A stretch of DNA of 64,000 nt from Zymoseptoria tritici IPO323. Taxonomy: Eukaryota; Ascomycota; Dothideomycetes; Mycosphaerellales; Mycosphaerellaceae. Shown here piece after piece: positions 1 to 10,744 of the stretch. Every line of letters starts with the position of its first letter. Position 1 is the first letter of the stretch. A program made the position numbers and the translations under genes. The stretch lies in assembly GCF_000219625.1 (NCBI RefSeq), contig NC_018217.1, positions 3,782,001-3,846,000 on the forward strand. Reading direction: 5' to 3'. The notes below the pieces were generated by a model. The model made no database searches. It was not told the origin of the DNA and saw only the letters and a program-made list of their open reading frames with translations.

Positions 1-1013
1 CCGGATCCTGGTCTATACACGCTATAGGGCTACGGCTGCGACTGCCGATGCGAACTCATGCCCGTGGTCTGCTCCCTTGCTGAACAGGCTTTTGCACTCA
101 CGCCGGATCCGAAGCCGACTCTTCCGATGTGTCACCATTGCGCCTCGCGGTTAGCCCAAGTGCAATGTCTTGCTTATTGTTGATTAGCGACCCCACGTGG
201 AGACCAGCGATCCGGAGAAATGACCACAAGCTTTGCAAGCTTCTCGAAGTGCTCGAGCACTTGGTCACCCTAAGGGGCAGACCCCGGGGGGTGGAGCTCA
301 CTCCGTGGTCTCGCCTGAACTCGCTATTCGCTATCGAGATTCTGCTAATGACAAGCGCGAGATCTCGCATTCTGAATTGCTCCGGAATCTACAGGGGGCG
401 TGTCGAAGGGGCAAGTCGTAACGTCTTGCTCCGAACTTGTCCCCGTCCAATCAGAAGATGGATTCTCAGTCTTCCTCGACATAAACCCGCCGCGGACAAT
501 AATGAGAGTATCTCGACGCTACTACAAGACCAACATACTGGCATCGCACCTGCACGCCACCAAGACGTACTATGATGGTCCCCCACGAGATACTACCTCA
601 TCACAAGACCGATATTCTGGAATCGTGCCCGCGAGCTCCTGAGACACCATGTGCTGACTCCGAAAAGCTCCCACCAATGTCCATCGGATCTTGTATCTGA
701 ACTAGAGTTTTCTCGTTGACTTAGGGCGACAGCAAGGTCATCCACGGCCAGCGTGCTCGTCGGTGTCGTTACCAGCGTCAGTCGCAAGGAGGACCCGCTC
801 GACCGCTCGAGGGAACGCATTCAAAAGGCAGGACTCTTCCTCTTCGTTGCACTGATTCATCCAAGTCCATCACTCGACCAACACCCATCTTGACCAGCAG
901 ATCTGACCTCCGTGCTTGTTGTCAACTCCATTCCAAGTCTATCACCAGTCCAACATCCATACCGACCGTCCATCCTACCTCTGCTCTCTTTGCCAATCCC
1001 ACCCCATTCCAAC
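1..1013. other. No confident gene; 5-prime flank of the secreted protein gene
   Basis: Several overlapping open frames exist on both strands, none with a recognisable domain or a convincing start. The last 150 bases are pyrimidine-rich, with repeated TCCAAGTC/CATCACC-like words, and resemble the 5-prime untranslated leader of the gene that starts at 1014. A partial gene cut by the window edge cannot be excluded. Confidence 0.4.
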
Positions 1014-1353
1014 ATGAAGGCCGCCACTCTCATCGCAGCTCTTTTCGCAATCGCAGATCATGTCATGGCAGACGACATATGCTGCGTCTCCAACTACGAT
1101 CCAAGTCAAGGCAGATGCGCTGTTGGAATTCCCGCCTGCGTAAGACTCCTCTCCGCCATTTCGCGTGCATATCTGACACACTCTCCAGTGCGATGGAAGG
1201 ATCCGCAAACATCCGAAATGCGCCACGGCCACATTGGGCGAAATCTTTTTCCAACCGCGCGACCAGACGGGCCCGGTACCTGGGGGTGGAAACCCCTCTC
1301 AATGCACTCCGGGAGGGAGACAAGGCGAGTGGTGGTGTGTGCACTACCCCTGA
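1014..1353 (+). CDS. Small secreted cysteine-rich protein (effector-like), one intron
   Basis: I assemble two exons, 1014-1139 and 1189-1353, separated by a 49-bp intron (GTAAGA donor, CTGAC branch site, CCAG acceptor). The product is 96 residues. Residues 1-19 look like a signal peptide (hydrophobic TLIAALFAIA core, V-M-A before the cleavage point). The mature 77 residues hold eight cysteines: an ICC pair, RC, then PAC joined to CDG across the splice site, KC, QC and a C-terminal WWC. It ends in CVHYP. Small size, secretion signal and even cysteine number are the usual profile of fungal apoplastic effectors or defensin-like secreted proteins, but I recognise no family. Without the intron the frame would run on into unrelated sequence, which is why simple open-frame scanning misses it. 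The splice model is my reading. Confidence 0.7.
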
Positions 1354-1686
1354 GAAGACTCGGTCCGGGCGAGGGGATCAGGGAAGGCACCAGAGTACGG
1401 CGATCGCGAAGCGTCGGACCTTTCCGGCAGGCTTGTCTATGTGGATGGAAGATGAGGCGGATGAGGATGTGTGGCTGGACCTGTTCGTTTCTTTGTTGTC
1501 TGATGCGTGCACTCATAGACCGTAGCATTTCATTTTGATTTTTGTCTGGAGAAACCCTATTACATCCGCAAGCTCTTCCACCTTACACTTTAGCCACGTC
1601 CTGAATTCGCATCTCAAACTGACCATTGCCCTCGGTGCCCATTGGCGTCTTGAAAGCGAAGCAGGATCTTTGTAACGCGAACCCCT
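1354..1686. other. Intergenic region, convergent 3-prime flanks
   Basis: This gap lies between the end of the secreted protein gene on the plus strand and the end of the coiled-coil gene on the minus strand. It should hold both 3-prime untranslated regions. I see no motif or further gene in it. Confidence 0.5.
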
Positions 1687-2280
1687 TTAGCTGAATCGAA
1701 CGCTTTGATTCGCTGTGTCGTGGTAAGTGGACCTTCTTCTCTCGTTCTCAGGGGACGTCGAGGTCGATCCGAGAGATTTTGACAGCTGGTCGACGGCCGA
1801 GGTGTTTTGGCCGACGGCTTGCGCGAGCCTCTTCAGAGCATCGCTCTGATCCCTGAGCTGTGACTGCATTCGCTTCGCTTCCATTTCGTGCCACCCCTTC
1901 TGCGCTTTCGCAAGATCTCTCTCCTTCTTAGCAACCATCTTCTCTCGTTCCGCGACGTCGCGCTCTCCCGTGGTCAGATCTTGCTGTGCTTCCCAGAGTT
2001 CACGCTGTCCGTTAGCGAGATCAATCTGTTCGATAGCCAAGGCAGACCTCGCTTCCTCCAGCTCCTTTTTGTTCTGTTTATTCAGCGACTATTCGGCTGC
2101 TCCCTCGATGGTGATCTCGGCAAAATCAAAAAGAGCGGCCCGGTACTCAGGAGCTGTCTCTGGGACGAGGAGGTCTAGGCCTTCGCGGATGACTTGTTTG
2201 CTATCCATGTATCCATCCAAATCGCTATCGTGTAGTTCGAGGCGCTTGAGCAGCTTTGCTGAGATGAGAGACGGGGCCAT
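1687..2280 (-). pseudogene. Coiled-coil hypothetical protein with one in-frame TAG
   Basis: Starting at the ATG at 2280 (product begins MAPSLISAKLLKRLE), the frame stays open for 63 codons, meets TAG at 2089-2091, and then continues in the same frame for about 134 more codons to the stop at 1687. The part after the TAG is a typical charged coiled coil rich in E, K, Q and R (ELEEARSALAIEQ onwards), ending in a Ser/Thr/Arg-rich tail. The first part has an acidic helix with DSDLDGYMDSKQ, which resembles a single EF-hand-like loop, though that is a weak resemblance. The TAG could be a CAG-to-TAG mutation, a strain-specific null, or a sign that two pieces are joined by an intron I could not place; the splice sites I tried broke the frame. 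Function is unknown. Confidence 0.5.
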
Positions 2281-2917
2281 GGCGGTAATTGAATCGCAAT
2301 CGCTTTCGGACGTCTTTCTTTGTGGCGTTGTGTTCGGATGAAAAGTACAGAAGGAAATGAAGTGAAGTGAGCTTCGTGTGGCGCGCGAGTACGGACAGGT
2401 GCGATCGAATAGGCAGACGTAAGGTATTAGCACTCGTGCACACATCGATCTGCGCATCCGGGAAGACTCGAGAAAGTTGGACTCTGGTAGCTTACAATTC
2501 TTAATGAGCACAGTTCGAGACCTGACGCCGATGAGCGCAATCTCGCTTTTCGCCGCGAGAACATTTACTTCAACCTTGATACGGATCATGTCGTCTCGTA
2601 GTCTTTTGCCGTCACCTGCGCCTTTTGTTCAACCTGCTGGGAGATTTTGGGAGCGCATAAACCAGAGCATACCGCATGGTCCGCTCTATTCCAGCTTAAC
2701 ATCGTCTCGAGCGCCGCTTTCCTACCCACGAACAGTTCGCTGCGCTTCCGTTTGCCCCAACAGGCTTCGTTACAATGTACTACTCGTCCATACGCCGAAA
2801 TTCAATGGAAAGTGCTCCCATATCGCATCGTAAGCACGCCCTCAGCTTGCATACGCTTCTCCGGAGTCAGCAAGACACCTCCAGCCGGCTCACTTGCGTC
2901 TTTGTCCTCCAGCTCTC
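2281..2917. other. Intergenic region upstream of the coiled-coil gene
   Basis: Both genes around this gap are on the minus strand, so it should hold the promoter of the coiled-coil gene and the terminator of the GTPase gene. Open frames on both strands look like chance frames without domains. A frame just past the GTPase stop (2790-2905, minus strand) reads an acidic, GELEDKDASEPAGG-like peptide and could be an unrecognised last exon. Confidence 0.35.
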
Positions 2918-4192
2918 CTATACAAAGGTGCCGATCAGCCGCCGCAGATTAGGAATATCCGTCTCCTCCAATGACATGAATGGTTCTTTGTCATATGTCG
3001 CCTCGTAGCCGTCGACATGCTTTGCGTACTCGGAGTCCGAGACTGAACAGACTGGAACGGGAGACTCCGTGTAACCAAACAAGTCCGGTTGTAGCGCATT
3101 GAAGATTATCTCGCCGCGCATTTTGATACGGTGCACCTTCTCTTGGGCTGTGGCGCACCGAACCATAGTCTTCAACTCTGTGTGTCGAGTTCTCGGGGCA
3201 AAATAGTTGCTCAAGTCACCTGACTGAATACCCGCCTCAAGGGCATCCTCCATGTCGATGTCAACAGACTTATCTTCAGCCTCCAGCTGCGTTAAGCGGT
3301 CTTTGAATTTGCGGGCAAGAGCTTCGTCACGCAGGCTGCCCGACATGGAATGATCGCCGATGATGTCCGTCTTCGTCACTACGACAACGACTCGATCTTT
3401 GCCCAGATGTCGCATCCTCAGACCTTCCTGATTCACAGTCCAATCCGAAAGAGCCCCACAGGTGTTTGTCGTAATCATAGCATGCGTGACCTACTCACGG
3501 TATCTTGCTGCGTTATACTGGCGCGTGAAATCCGACACGATATGCCCAGGAGTGTCCAGGAAATGGATACCTTTCGCCGTGAGTGGATTATCGACATGAA
3601 AACGGATCAAAGAGACGAACGGCCATAAAGACGGACCTTCGCGCATCTTGGAGTCGTACGGCCTGAGCTGAGTCAACAGATCGGTGGCGTGGACTCCAGT
3701 GACTGTGATTGTCTTTTTCGCTCCAATAGTACGCGCAAGCAAGTCGTTGGACCACTGCACGAGTTTCGCGCCAATAGCTCCGTTGTTGCCGGGTTTGGCG
3801 TCGTCCAAGAAGCGATAAACAGCGCGGTAGTCCTCGCACTCCGGATGATCCTTGAAAATGGTCTCCAGCGCTTGGCATACCATCAGCTGTGCGGCAGTGG
3901 CCATCATTCTCTGCGTAGGGTCGGGAGCTGCGGCGCTATCGTAGTCGTGGATCCATCTCGAAATCATTTTGTACCGATCGGCTTCTGTGAAGAAGAAAAC
4001 TTCAGCAAGCAACGGCGAGATCTGATCTGTTCTCTTCCCGCAGTACAGATTGGTGGTGAAGGTGACGCAAGAAACCGATCCACCATATCGCGCGATCTCG
4101 CCGACCTGGAATTCAGAATTCAGAGTTGCACTTTTGCCGGACCCTGACCTGCCCACGACACCAATGGTGATTCGTTCTGTAGTCGCTGACAT
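2918..4192 (-). CDS. P-loop GTPase, dynamin/SLIP-GC-like, short form
   Basis: Two exons are read, 4192-3499 and 3423-2918, around a 75-bp intron (GTGAGT donor, acceptor ...CAGGAAG). This choice keeps the frame and gives 399 residues. The start at 4192 is the first ATG before the P-loop. The P-loop GRSGSGKSA lies near residues 14-22, a DTPG (G3) motif near 210, and TKTD (G4) about 15 residues into exon 2. Large G domains with this layout are found in dynamin-like and SLIP-GC-type fungal GTPases; the family call is tentative. The protein stops just after an IPNLRRLIGTF segment, where its neighbour (4934-7312) continues for several hundred residues, so it may be C-terminally truncated or lack a recognised exon. 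It shares GEIAR and LWPFVSLIRF-type segments with the paralogue at 10745-11910. Confidence 0.65.
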
Positions 4193-4933
4193 GCTGAGCT
4201 CGACGAGGCTGCGAGTGCGGAGTGAGTTGAATTGCTGGAGCGCTGCGCGAGCTGTGCTCCGGTGCTGCGAGAGCGCAGATCTGCCGAGTGGCTGAGTGCG
4301 CCAAAGAGTTAGAGGTGATATGTCATAGTGCGATGTAATGTCTAGTAGTGAAGTATAAAAGGTCGATGTGGAGGGGCGACGATCAAGGTTGCCGAACGAT
4401 GAAGGTAGGAAAAAGGTCTCAGGTTGAGAAGAACTTGAAAGTCCTTGTTTGTGCTCAGCGAAAGCGGGAAGGAAGATCGGAGTTCCGCGGGCCGTGGTTG
4501 TAGGTGAATGCTCCGTTGTGTGTTCGGACTAGGATTCGCGCGGAGTGACTATATAGTCTTTCACGTGAAAGAAGCCTGCTGGACATGACAGAATTTGAAA
4601 GTCTCGAAAGCAATACTTACTGAAACAAACCTCGCTTTTCCGCCGTAAACCATTTGCTTTGGCCGTGCTTCAATGTACGACATGTCGCTTTTCGCTCGTG
4701 GCTTGCATTGCTTCGAGGTTCACGCAAGCCATCGTGTATCGCTCTCCCGCCGTTAGCTCATTCCTCCGGTATCAGTTCGAGCCGTCGCAGCTCGCAGTCT
4801 TAAATCCATGCCACAAGCGACTCGCTTCGTTGCCGCTACCTTTCAGCATGTTTCGCTACTTGCGTCTGTCCGCCGTGAAGCAATCCTTACAGATTCGCTT
4901 CGTCTCATTGCGGGTCACCGATTCGTCTGTCCG
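4193..4933. other. Intergenic region between two GTPase-related genes
   Basis: This 741-bp gap separates two minus-strand genes and should hold the promoter of the 2918-4192 gene. A TATA-like TATAAAAGG lies around 4355-4363 (plus strand), and TATATAGTC around 4550. No supported coding region is seen. Confidence 0.4.
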
Positions 4934-7312
4934 TCATCTATACTTGGGGTCCTTCTCCAGCGCATCAAAGGCACGCCGCATGGGGCCTAGCAAATGTTCC
5001 CGAGCCTTTTCAAGGTTCTCCAGCAAGGCTTGCTGCAACTCCAGTTCCGCTGGTGAGCTGCCAAACTTGTCCGCGCAAGTTGTGTCGAACTCCCGACGGA
5101 AAGCCTGAAACGCCGTGCAAATTTCCTTCTGCAGTGCAGTCATCTGTTCCGAAAGCAGAGTCTCCAGTTCTTGGTTCATGAGCCCGCGCACCGTAGCCCA
5201 CACCCCGTCGACCTGGGCAACGCCTTTTCTGATTGCGGCTTTGCGTGCATTTGCCCAACCTTCTGGCGGACGCGGGTCTCGGTTTTTTTCCTTGGTTTTC
5301 TCCTTGGTCACGGGATCGATGGCATTGACTTTGGGGACGAAGTCAGTCGGCAGTGTTCCACTAGCCCAAGAAGAACATACCTTGAAGCTGCCATACTTGC
5401 TCATAGATCGGAACCATCGCAGTGAGCAGGTATGTATCCTCTCCCGGCGCGCATGCCTTTCTTTCGAGTTCTCTAGATCAAGATTAGCATCGTGCCAATG
5501 ATCAAAGAGAAGCTTTGAGATCTTACTTCATCCCACCAAGGATATTGCTGGTCGTGGTCTCCACGCTTATTTGGAATCGAGTCTTGGCCCTATTCAGACT
5601 TCGTATCGATGCGTCGAAGTTGACGGAGAAAGTGTCTGAATGCTCTAGTATGGTGTTAACTGGTGCAGGTTCAAGTTGACTTCCTGCACGTACCCTGTAA
5701 TTTCGAGGCAAGGTTGCCAGACAATGTGTCGATGTCTCGAGTAAGAGAACGGACGAATTTGTGGACGACAAGGTCAACGGGCCTGCCGAATATGTGCTGC
5801 ATGGTCGATGAGCTAATCCCGACCAGATCCGAGCTCATATCGATAGGAGGACGGCCGCCACTGGATGGGCGGCGACCGTGGCGTTTCATGATCGTAAGGA
5901 ACACGTCAGAGCTGACTTGCGCCTCGTATTTAGTGCAGAGGATGCCAGCTTGGGTCGCCCAGCCTTGTACTTTGTCCTTAACGGCTGTATTGATGGCACT
6001 TCGGAGCTTCCTTCCGAGCTGTTCGAAGTGCTGCTGAATCAATCGATCGGACTGGGACTCTGGGAACTTCAAGTGTACGTCCAGGTCCAGTTTTCGCTCC
6101 CTGACCTCTCCCGAGGCGTATGAATGCAGTCGCATGAACAGCTCCGGAATAGCAGTGTTTTGACGAAGGCGCGCTTCTTTCAGAAGTACTTCGTTAGGAA
6201 ACGAGGCAATCAGTCCGCGCAACTTCGGGATGTTCGTTTGCTCGACCGACAGCATTGGACTGGCCTTCGTTGAATGGCCAGCCAGGTGTTCGGCGTATGG
6301 CCCATTTGCGATGTAGAGAACAGGTACCAACGCAGCAGCTTTGCAAGACTTCGCAAGATTCTCCACAACCACAGCTGCGTTGTGCTTATTTCGCAGGCCT
6401 AAGCGATACGCCTCAAGTTTGTTGTCGGCGAGCTTTGCCTGCACTTCGGCCTTTCTCTTCTCCTGGCCGTCTTTTCCAGCTTGAGCGAAGTTGCCGGCCT
6501 CCTCATATCCCACTATTCTGTTGTCGATATTATCTACCAATGACCGCAGCCGAGCACACTCGGCTAGGAGCTCCAGGATCTTGTTCGCTTGGTCTTGTGT
6601 CTGCGCTAGGCCAGCATCGCCGTCGACTTTGTCGGGATGTGGCACCACTACCACAACTCTTTTGTTTCCAAGAGCACACATAGCTTTCACTTGTTCGGAC
6701 ACCACAGGGTCGTCTTTCGAGCCTGCGACATCTGTCAGGATAATAAGATGTCCAGCGGCCTGACGTTCCGCAGCGTCCACCATGATGACACCAAGCTTCC
6801 TGAGCGGATCTTCAAAATGATGAAGGAGAGACTTGAGCGTCGAGTCCCTGTCTTGGAAAGGGTAAGCAGATGTCAAATATTAACAAGCGTCGTTACTTAC
6901 CTTCAACGGACCCGCCACTGATGCCGACCGTGATGCTCTCCTGCTTGATGTACAGCAGAGTATCCTTGCAGGACTTCACGTGCCGCTCGGTGTATTGGTC
7001 ACGATGCTTCGCAAGCTCGAAAGGTTCCGTGATCAGTTCGTAGATACGGCGTCGACCGTCTTCCAGCGTCGCCCACGCCTTCGTCAAGGCCACAGCACTG
7101 AACCATCGCTCTTGCTGATGATCGTACGGTTGCACTTTCTTCGTGCTTACAATGTCGACAGACGGAGGCGGGACCACAGCATTGGACCGTTGCTCCTGTT
7201 GGTGGTCGTCCGCTCGCACCTTCTTCGTGCTGATGGTGTCGACAGACGGGTCTTCAGCTCGACGCTTTCGGTCTTCGCTCGCTGGGAAAGGGATCGTCTC
7301 TGGCGTCGCCAT
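4934..7312 (-). CDS. Large GTPase-like protein with degenerate G domain, five exons
   Basis: The spliced model is 7312-6901, 6851-5694, 5644-5527, 5472-5381 and 5328-4934. The four introns are 49-54 bp with GT-AG ends, and the total of 2175 nt gives 724 residues with no frame break. Residues 1-110 are disordered and contain a duplicated motif of the form PSVD..STKKV...DHQQE. A P-loop-like stretch (ITVGISGGSVEG) spans the first splice junction but lacks the GK[ST] signature in my splice. The equivalent of G4 reads VVVVVPHPDKVD instead of TKxD. Only about 70 residues separate these two motifs, against roughly 230 in the neighbour, so most of the G domain is missing. The remainder is helical, with an IPKLRGLIASF segment shared with the neighbour and a long C-terminal helical region. 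It is probably a non-hydrolysing paralogue. Function is unknown. Confidence 0.65.
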
Positions 7313-7897
7313 GATGAAAGGATCTGAAGCTGTTCGGAAAGGAGTTGTGTCAAAGGTGGTGACCAAGATCAAATGGTCGGAGAGGTAGATGTTTTAGTCT
7401 CGCTTTCGAGCCCAAAGAACAAGACTGATATGCCATCGAAAACGCACGGTCCTCAATCAAAAGATTCCGACGACAGCAGCTGATAGTGAGAGGCTGTGAG
7501 GCAAGTGAGCGCGGAATAAACTGAACCGAGACGATATCGTGATGATGGATAGTCACAGGGCCTAGCGGTCAATGAGTCAAACTCGCTAATGAGAAGTATT
7601 GTCAGTTGTTCCTCTTCTCATGGGGTTCGTATTCCACTCTGCGAAGGAACTCACTGTGAGTACACCCTCCCCAAGCCGCCGGAGCTCAACGTTAGCATTC
7701 TGTTTGTCAGCAACATAAGGTGTGGAATGAGTCCAGCGCTGGGAAAAGCAAGACGGCGCGGAGGAGATCCGTAGGCCTGGGATGGTAGCGAAAGTCAGCC
7801 ATTTTTCTACGTCTAGATTCTTACTCTATTGCGGAGGACTTCCCTCTGGCCTCTCTTCGCCAGTATCCCATGCATGCAAATGCACGACCTGATCTCA
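7313..7897. other. Intergenic region
   Basis: This 585-bp gap lies between the start of the large GTPase-like gene and the stop of the LOG-family gene, both on the minus strand. I see no domain-bearing frame, RNA gene or repeat in it. Confidence 0.45.
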
Positions 7898-8791
7898 TCA
7901 CCTCGCTCCCCACTCCAGCTTGAATCTGCCAGCCGTCTTCTGGTATCCGCTCAATTTCTGCACCACCTCTTCCGCAGTCTTGCCTTCCACCATGATCCCC
8001 CGATTGCTCTCCGAAACGAAGCCACTCTCAACAGCCGTATTGACCCACTTCAGAATGCCGTCCCAGTATCCCTCCACATTATACAGCACCACTCCTCTCT
8101 CATGTATACCCAGCTGATTCCACGTCACCACCTCCATCAACTCTTCCAATGTTCCGTAGCCTCCACTCAACGCCACGAATCCGCCGCCTGGCCCGGACTC
8201 GATGACCTCTCGCGCCATCATCTGCTTACGTGTGTGCCTGAAGTAGAAGGGCAGAAGGGTCAGCAGTAGTTCGGACACATGGTGTAAGGACAGACTGAGA
8301 CCTGCTGACATTGCCCGAGAGATAATCTCGGACGGTTACAGGCCTTCTGTCCTTCAGTTTCTTACATATCCTTCACCACTGTGAACCGGCCGTAGACATC
8401 CTCGTCGATCAACTTTTGTACTTTCTCTTCGCCCAGTCCGTCTTCTCGGTTGCTGCGTTCATACTGCAACAAAGCCTCAGGAATGACGCCGTGCACTGCG
8501 TCCGGCCCAGCGAGGGATACGAGCGTCTTCGCGATCTCTCCCATTACTCCGACGGTGCCACCGCCATATACGAGTCGAATGCCGTGTTTGTGGAAGGTGT
8601 GTGCGAGCTCGCGAGCGGCTGCGAGATGGGCTGGAGAGGTTCCTGGCGAGGCGCCGCAGCTGGGAGGAGAAGTCAGTCCGTACAGGGCATCAAAAGAGCT
8701 AGACATACAATACGCAGACAGTAGGCGGCTTGGTCTTCGAAGGCACGATCTGTCCAAGAGCGCTGACATCAGCTCCAGCGGCGGCGGCCAT
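7898..8791 (-). CDS. LOG-family cytokinin riboside 5-prime-monophosphate phosphoribohydrolase
   Basis: Three exons, 8791-8709, 8659-8366 and 8237-7898, with introns of 49 and 128 bp, give 238 residues with the frame preserved. Splicing the first intron creates VCVFCGASPGTSPAH, and splicing the second creates VVKDMHTRKQMMAREV; both are standard LOG-family segments. GIRLVYGGGTVGVMGEIA is the Rossmann nucleotide-binding part. LSGGYGTLEELMEV is the PGGxGTxxE-type catalytic motif, with Ser in place of the first Pro, which is common in fungal members. Family members release free base cytokinin and ribose 5-phosphate from cytokinin nucleotides, and some act on other nucleotide monophosphates. The ATG at 8791 was chosen because no in-frame ATG lies further upstream. 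It shares a divergent promoter region with the Rab gene. Confidence 0.9.
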
Positions 8792-9379
8792 GGTTGCGAA
8801 CGCCCTGAATGGATTGGAGAGTGAGTGTTGGCGAGAAGACTGCTTTGACAAAAGAAATCGGACAGGAAGAGATCTTCGTAGCAAAGACACAATAATATAT
8901 GTGGTGGAAGGCGTGAAGGAGAAGAGTCAGCGTATCGAGTCACAGTGGACCTTGGGACGCTGCGCATGCCGGACGTAGACTTTGCTATTGGTGAACCTTG
9001 GAAGAGCAATGAGACCCGGTCCCCGCAAGGGATAGTCTGGTAAGTGAATGAAAACCTAGCGAATAGCCTCTCAATAGGCCAGACGGATTGAGACGGTGGA
9101 GTGTAAACCTTTGCTTTTGTCCATGGCCAGACCGGATGGGGACGTTGCAGGGGGTGGGATGACGGAGGGCTGCAGCTCGTGGTCAGCGGTCAGGGTGAGA
9201 TCAAATGGCGGAGGTGGCTCCGCGGCAGCTTGTTCCTTGTTCGACTGCATGTGCCTTGTCTTGCGTCTCGACATCAACCTGAGAATAACACTACCGACTT
9301 GATACACGCCGACGCATATTACCAGCTGCTACTGTGATTCGCAACTCTGCCGCACGAATACGCAACCTCCACCGCCATC
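8792..9379. promoter_or_regulatory. Divergent intergenic promoter region, LOG gene / Rab gene
   Basis: This 588-bp region lies between two divergently oriented starts (8791 minus, 9380 plus) and must carry both promoters. A pyrimidine-rich leader (CGCAACCTCCACCGCCATC) directly precedes the Rab start. No defined operator could be recognised. Confidence 0.4.
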
Positions 9380-10298
9380 ATGGCGCAACCCTACGACTAC
9401 ATCAGCAAGATCGTGAGCTTGGGAGATAGTGGCAGCGGCAAATCAAGTGTACGCCCTCTCCGCCCTTGTCGTCCCGCTCAGCAGTCCGCTGATGTATCTG
9501 CTCTTCATAGCTGACAATCCGGCTCTGCGAAGGTCGTTTTGTCTCCCACCACGACGTGACCATCGGCGTTGAATTCGGCTCGCGAATCGTTCCCGTAGGG
9601 CCACCTGCCAGTCTCGAGTACAACATCAACAACCCTTCACACACACCCGCCGCTGTGCCCGCACAACAGTCTGCCAAAGATGCAAAGTCAAAGGCACAGA
9701 CGAAACCGAAAACACCGGAGCAGAAACACATGAAGCTTTCATTATGGGATACCGCTGGGCAAGAGACGTACAAGTCGATAACGAGATCGTACTTCCGTGG
9801 AGCTTCAGGAGCATTGCTGGTCTTTGATATCTCACGGCGGAACACATTTGCATCCGTAACAGCATGGCTGCACGACCTACGGCAAATAGCGGAGGACGAT
9901 ATCGTGGTGGTACTCGTGGGAAATAAATCGGATCTGGCAGCTTCGTCAACGGTGTCGGGCGATCAGAGTGCTGCGAACAAGAGGCAGGTCACAAGGGAGG
10001 AGGCGGAAGAGTGGTGTAGAGAGAACAAAGTCATGCAGTATGTGGAGACTTCAGCGAAGAGTGGAGAGAACGTGGAGAGGGCGTTCTTGGAGGTTGCAGA
10101 GAGGATATACCAGGTACGTGTCCTCTATTTTGAGGGCTGGAAGTGTATGCTGACCTCATTGAACAGAATATTGAAGCAGGTAAATACGACCTGAACGATC
10201 GAAGAAGCGGTGTCAAAGGACCCGGAGCTGGAGGCGGGCGTGCAGTGACACTGGGAGGACCGGATCGGAACGCGGCCAAGAAGGCAGGGTGCTGCTAA
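9380..10298 (+). CDS. Rab2/Rab4-like small GTPase with internal insertion
   Basis: Exons 9380-9448, 9511-10113 and 10167-10298 give 267 residues. All G motifs are present: GDSGSGKS (G1, spanning the first splice), TIGVEFGS (G2, the form seen in Rab2/4/14), WDTAGQE (G3), GNKSD (G4) and ETSAK (G5). The C-terminus ends KKAGCC, a double-cysteine geranylgeranylation signal, so it should be a membrane-anchored vesicle-trafficking switch. It is about 50 residues longer than a usual Rab because an insertion rich in P, A, K and Q (about residues 46-90) lies between the effector loop strand (FGSRIV) and the WDTAGQE strand, that is in the inter-switch region. A second short insertion (SSTVSGDQSAANKR) follows the G4 motif. 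Both introns have standard GTACG donors and AG acceptors. The exact Rab subfamily is uncertain. Confidence 0.9.
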
Positions 10299-10744
10299 TG
10301 CCTGGCTGTGACCAGCGGTATTGACTTGAAGCTCGGTATGTAATATTTCTCGGGACCGACAAGTCTCCAAGCTTCCCTCTCTTCAGTCACTTTGAAATCC
10401 ACACTCCGACTCCTCATCGTATGCGCCAGTCAGCCTCCTTACAACAAGAAGCGTCTCCATATTCGTGCTCGGTCCGTTGATTGAGCGGCTCTGCTACATT
10501 GCCAATTACGTTATTCGTAGGTGAGTGACCCTCAGGACCCACCCAAGTTCACTTCCATTCACTCTCTTCTCTTCCTGCTGATCGAAACCAGTTACGATTA
10601 AGCAGCGCAACCTTCGACTTCGACATTGAAACTACCTTTTACTTCTGCAGCATTCCAATTGTCGACGCTATATCGCCTTGAATAGTACATCCACCATCCG
10701 ATATACCCGCGCGGTATTGACAGCCAGCAACTCCACGTCACAGC
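10299..10744. other. Intergenic region
   Basis: This gap lies between the Rab gene and the GTPase paralogue, both on the plus strand. A GTGAGT at about 10520 followed by a pyrimidine tract and AACCAG near 10590 could be an intron in the leader of the downstream gene. Nothing else is recognised. Confidence 0.35.

Noticed and set aside
98..820. Overlapping frames of 65-148 codons on both strands as genes
   Set aside because: No domain, no plausible splice pattern, and several rely on non-ATG starts.
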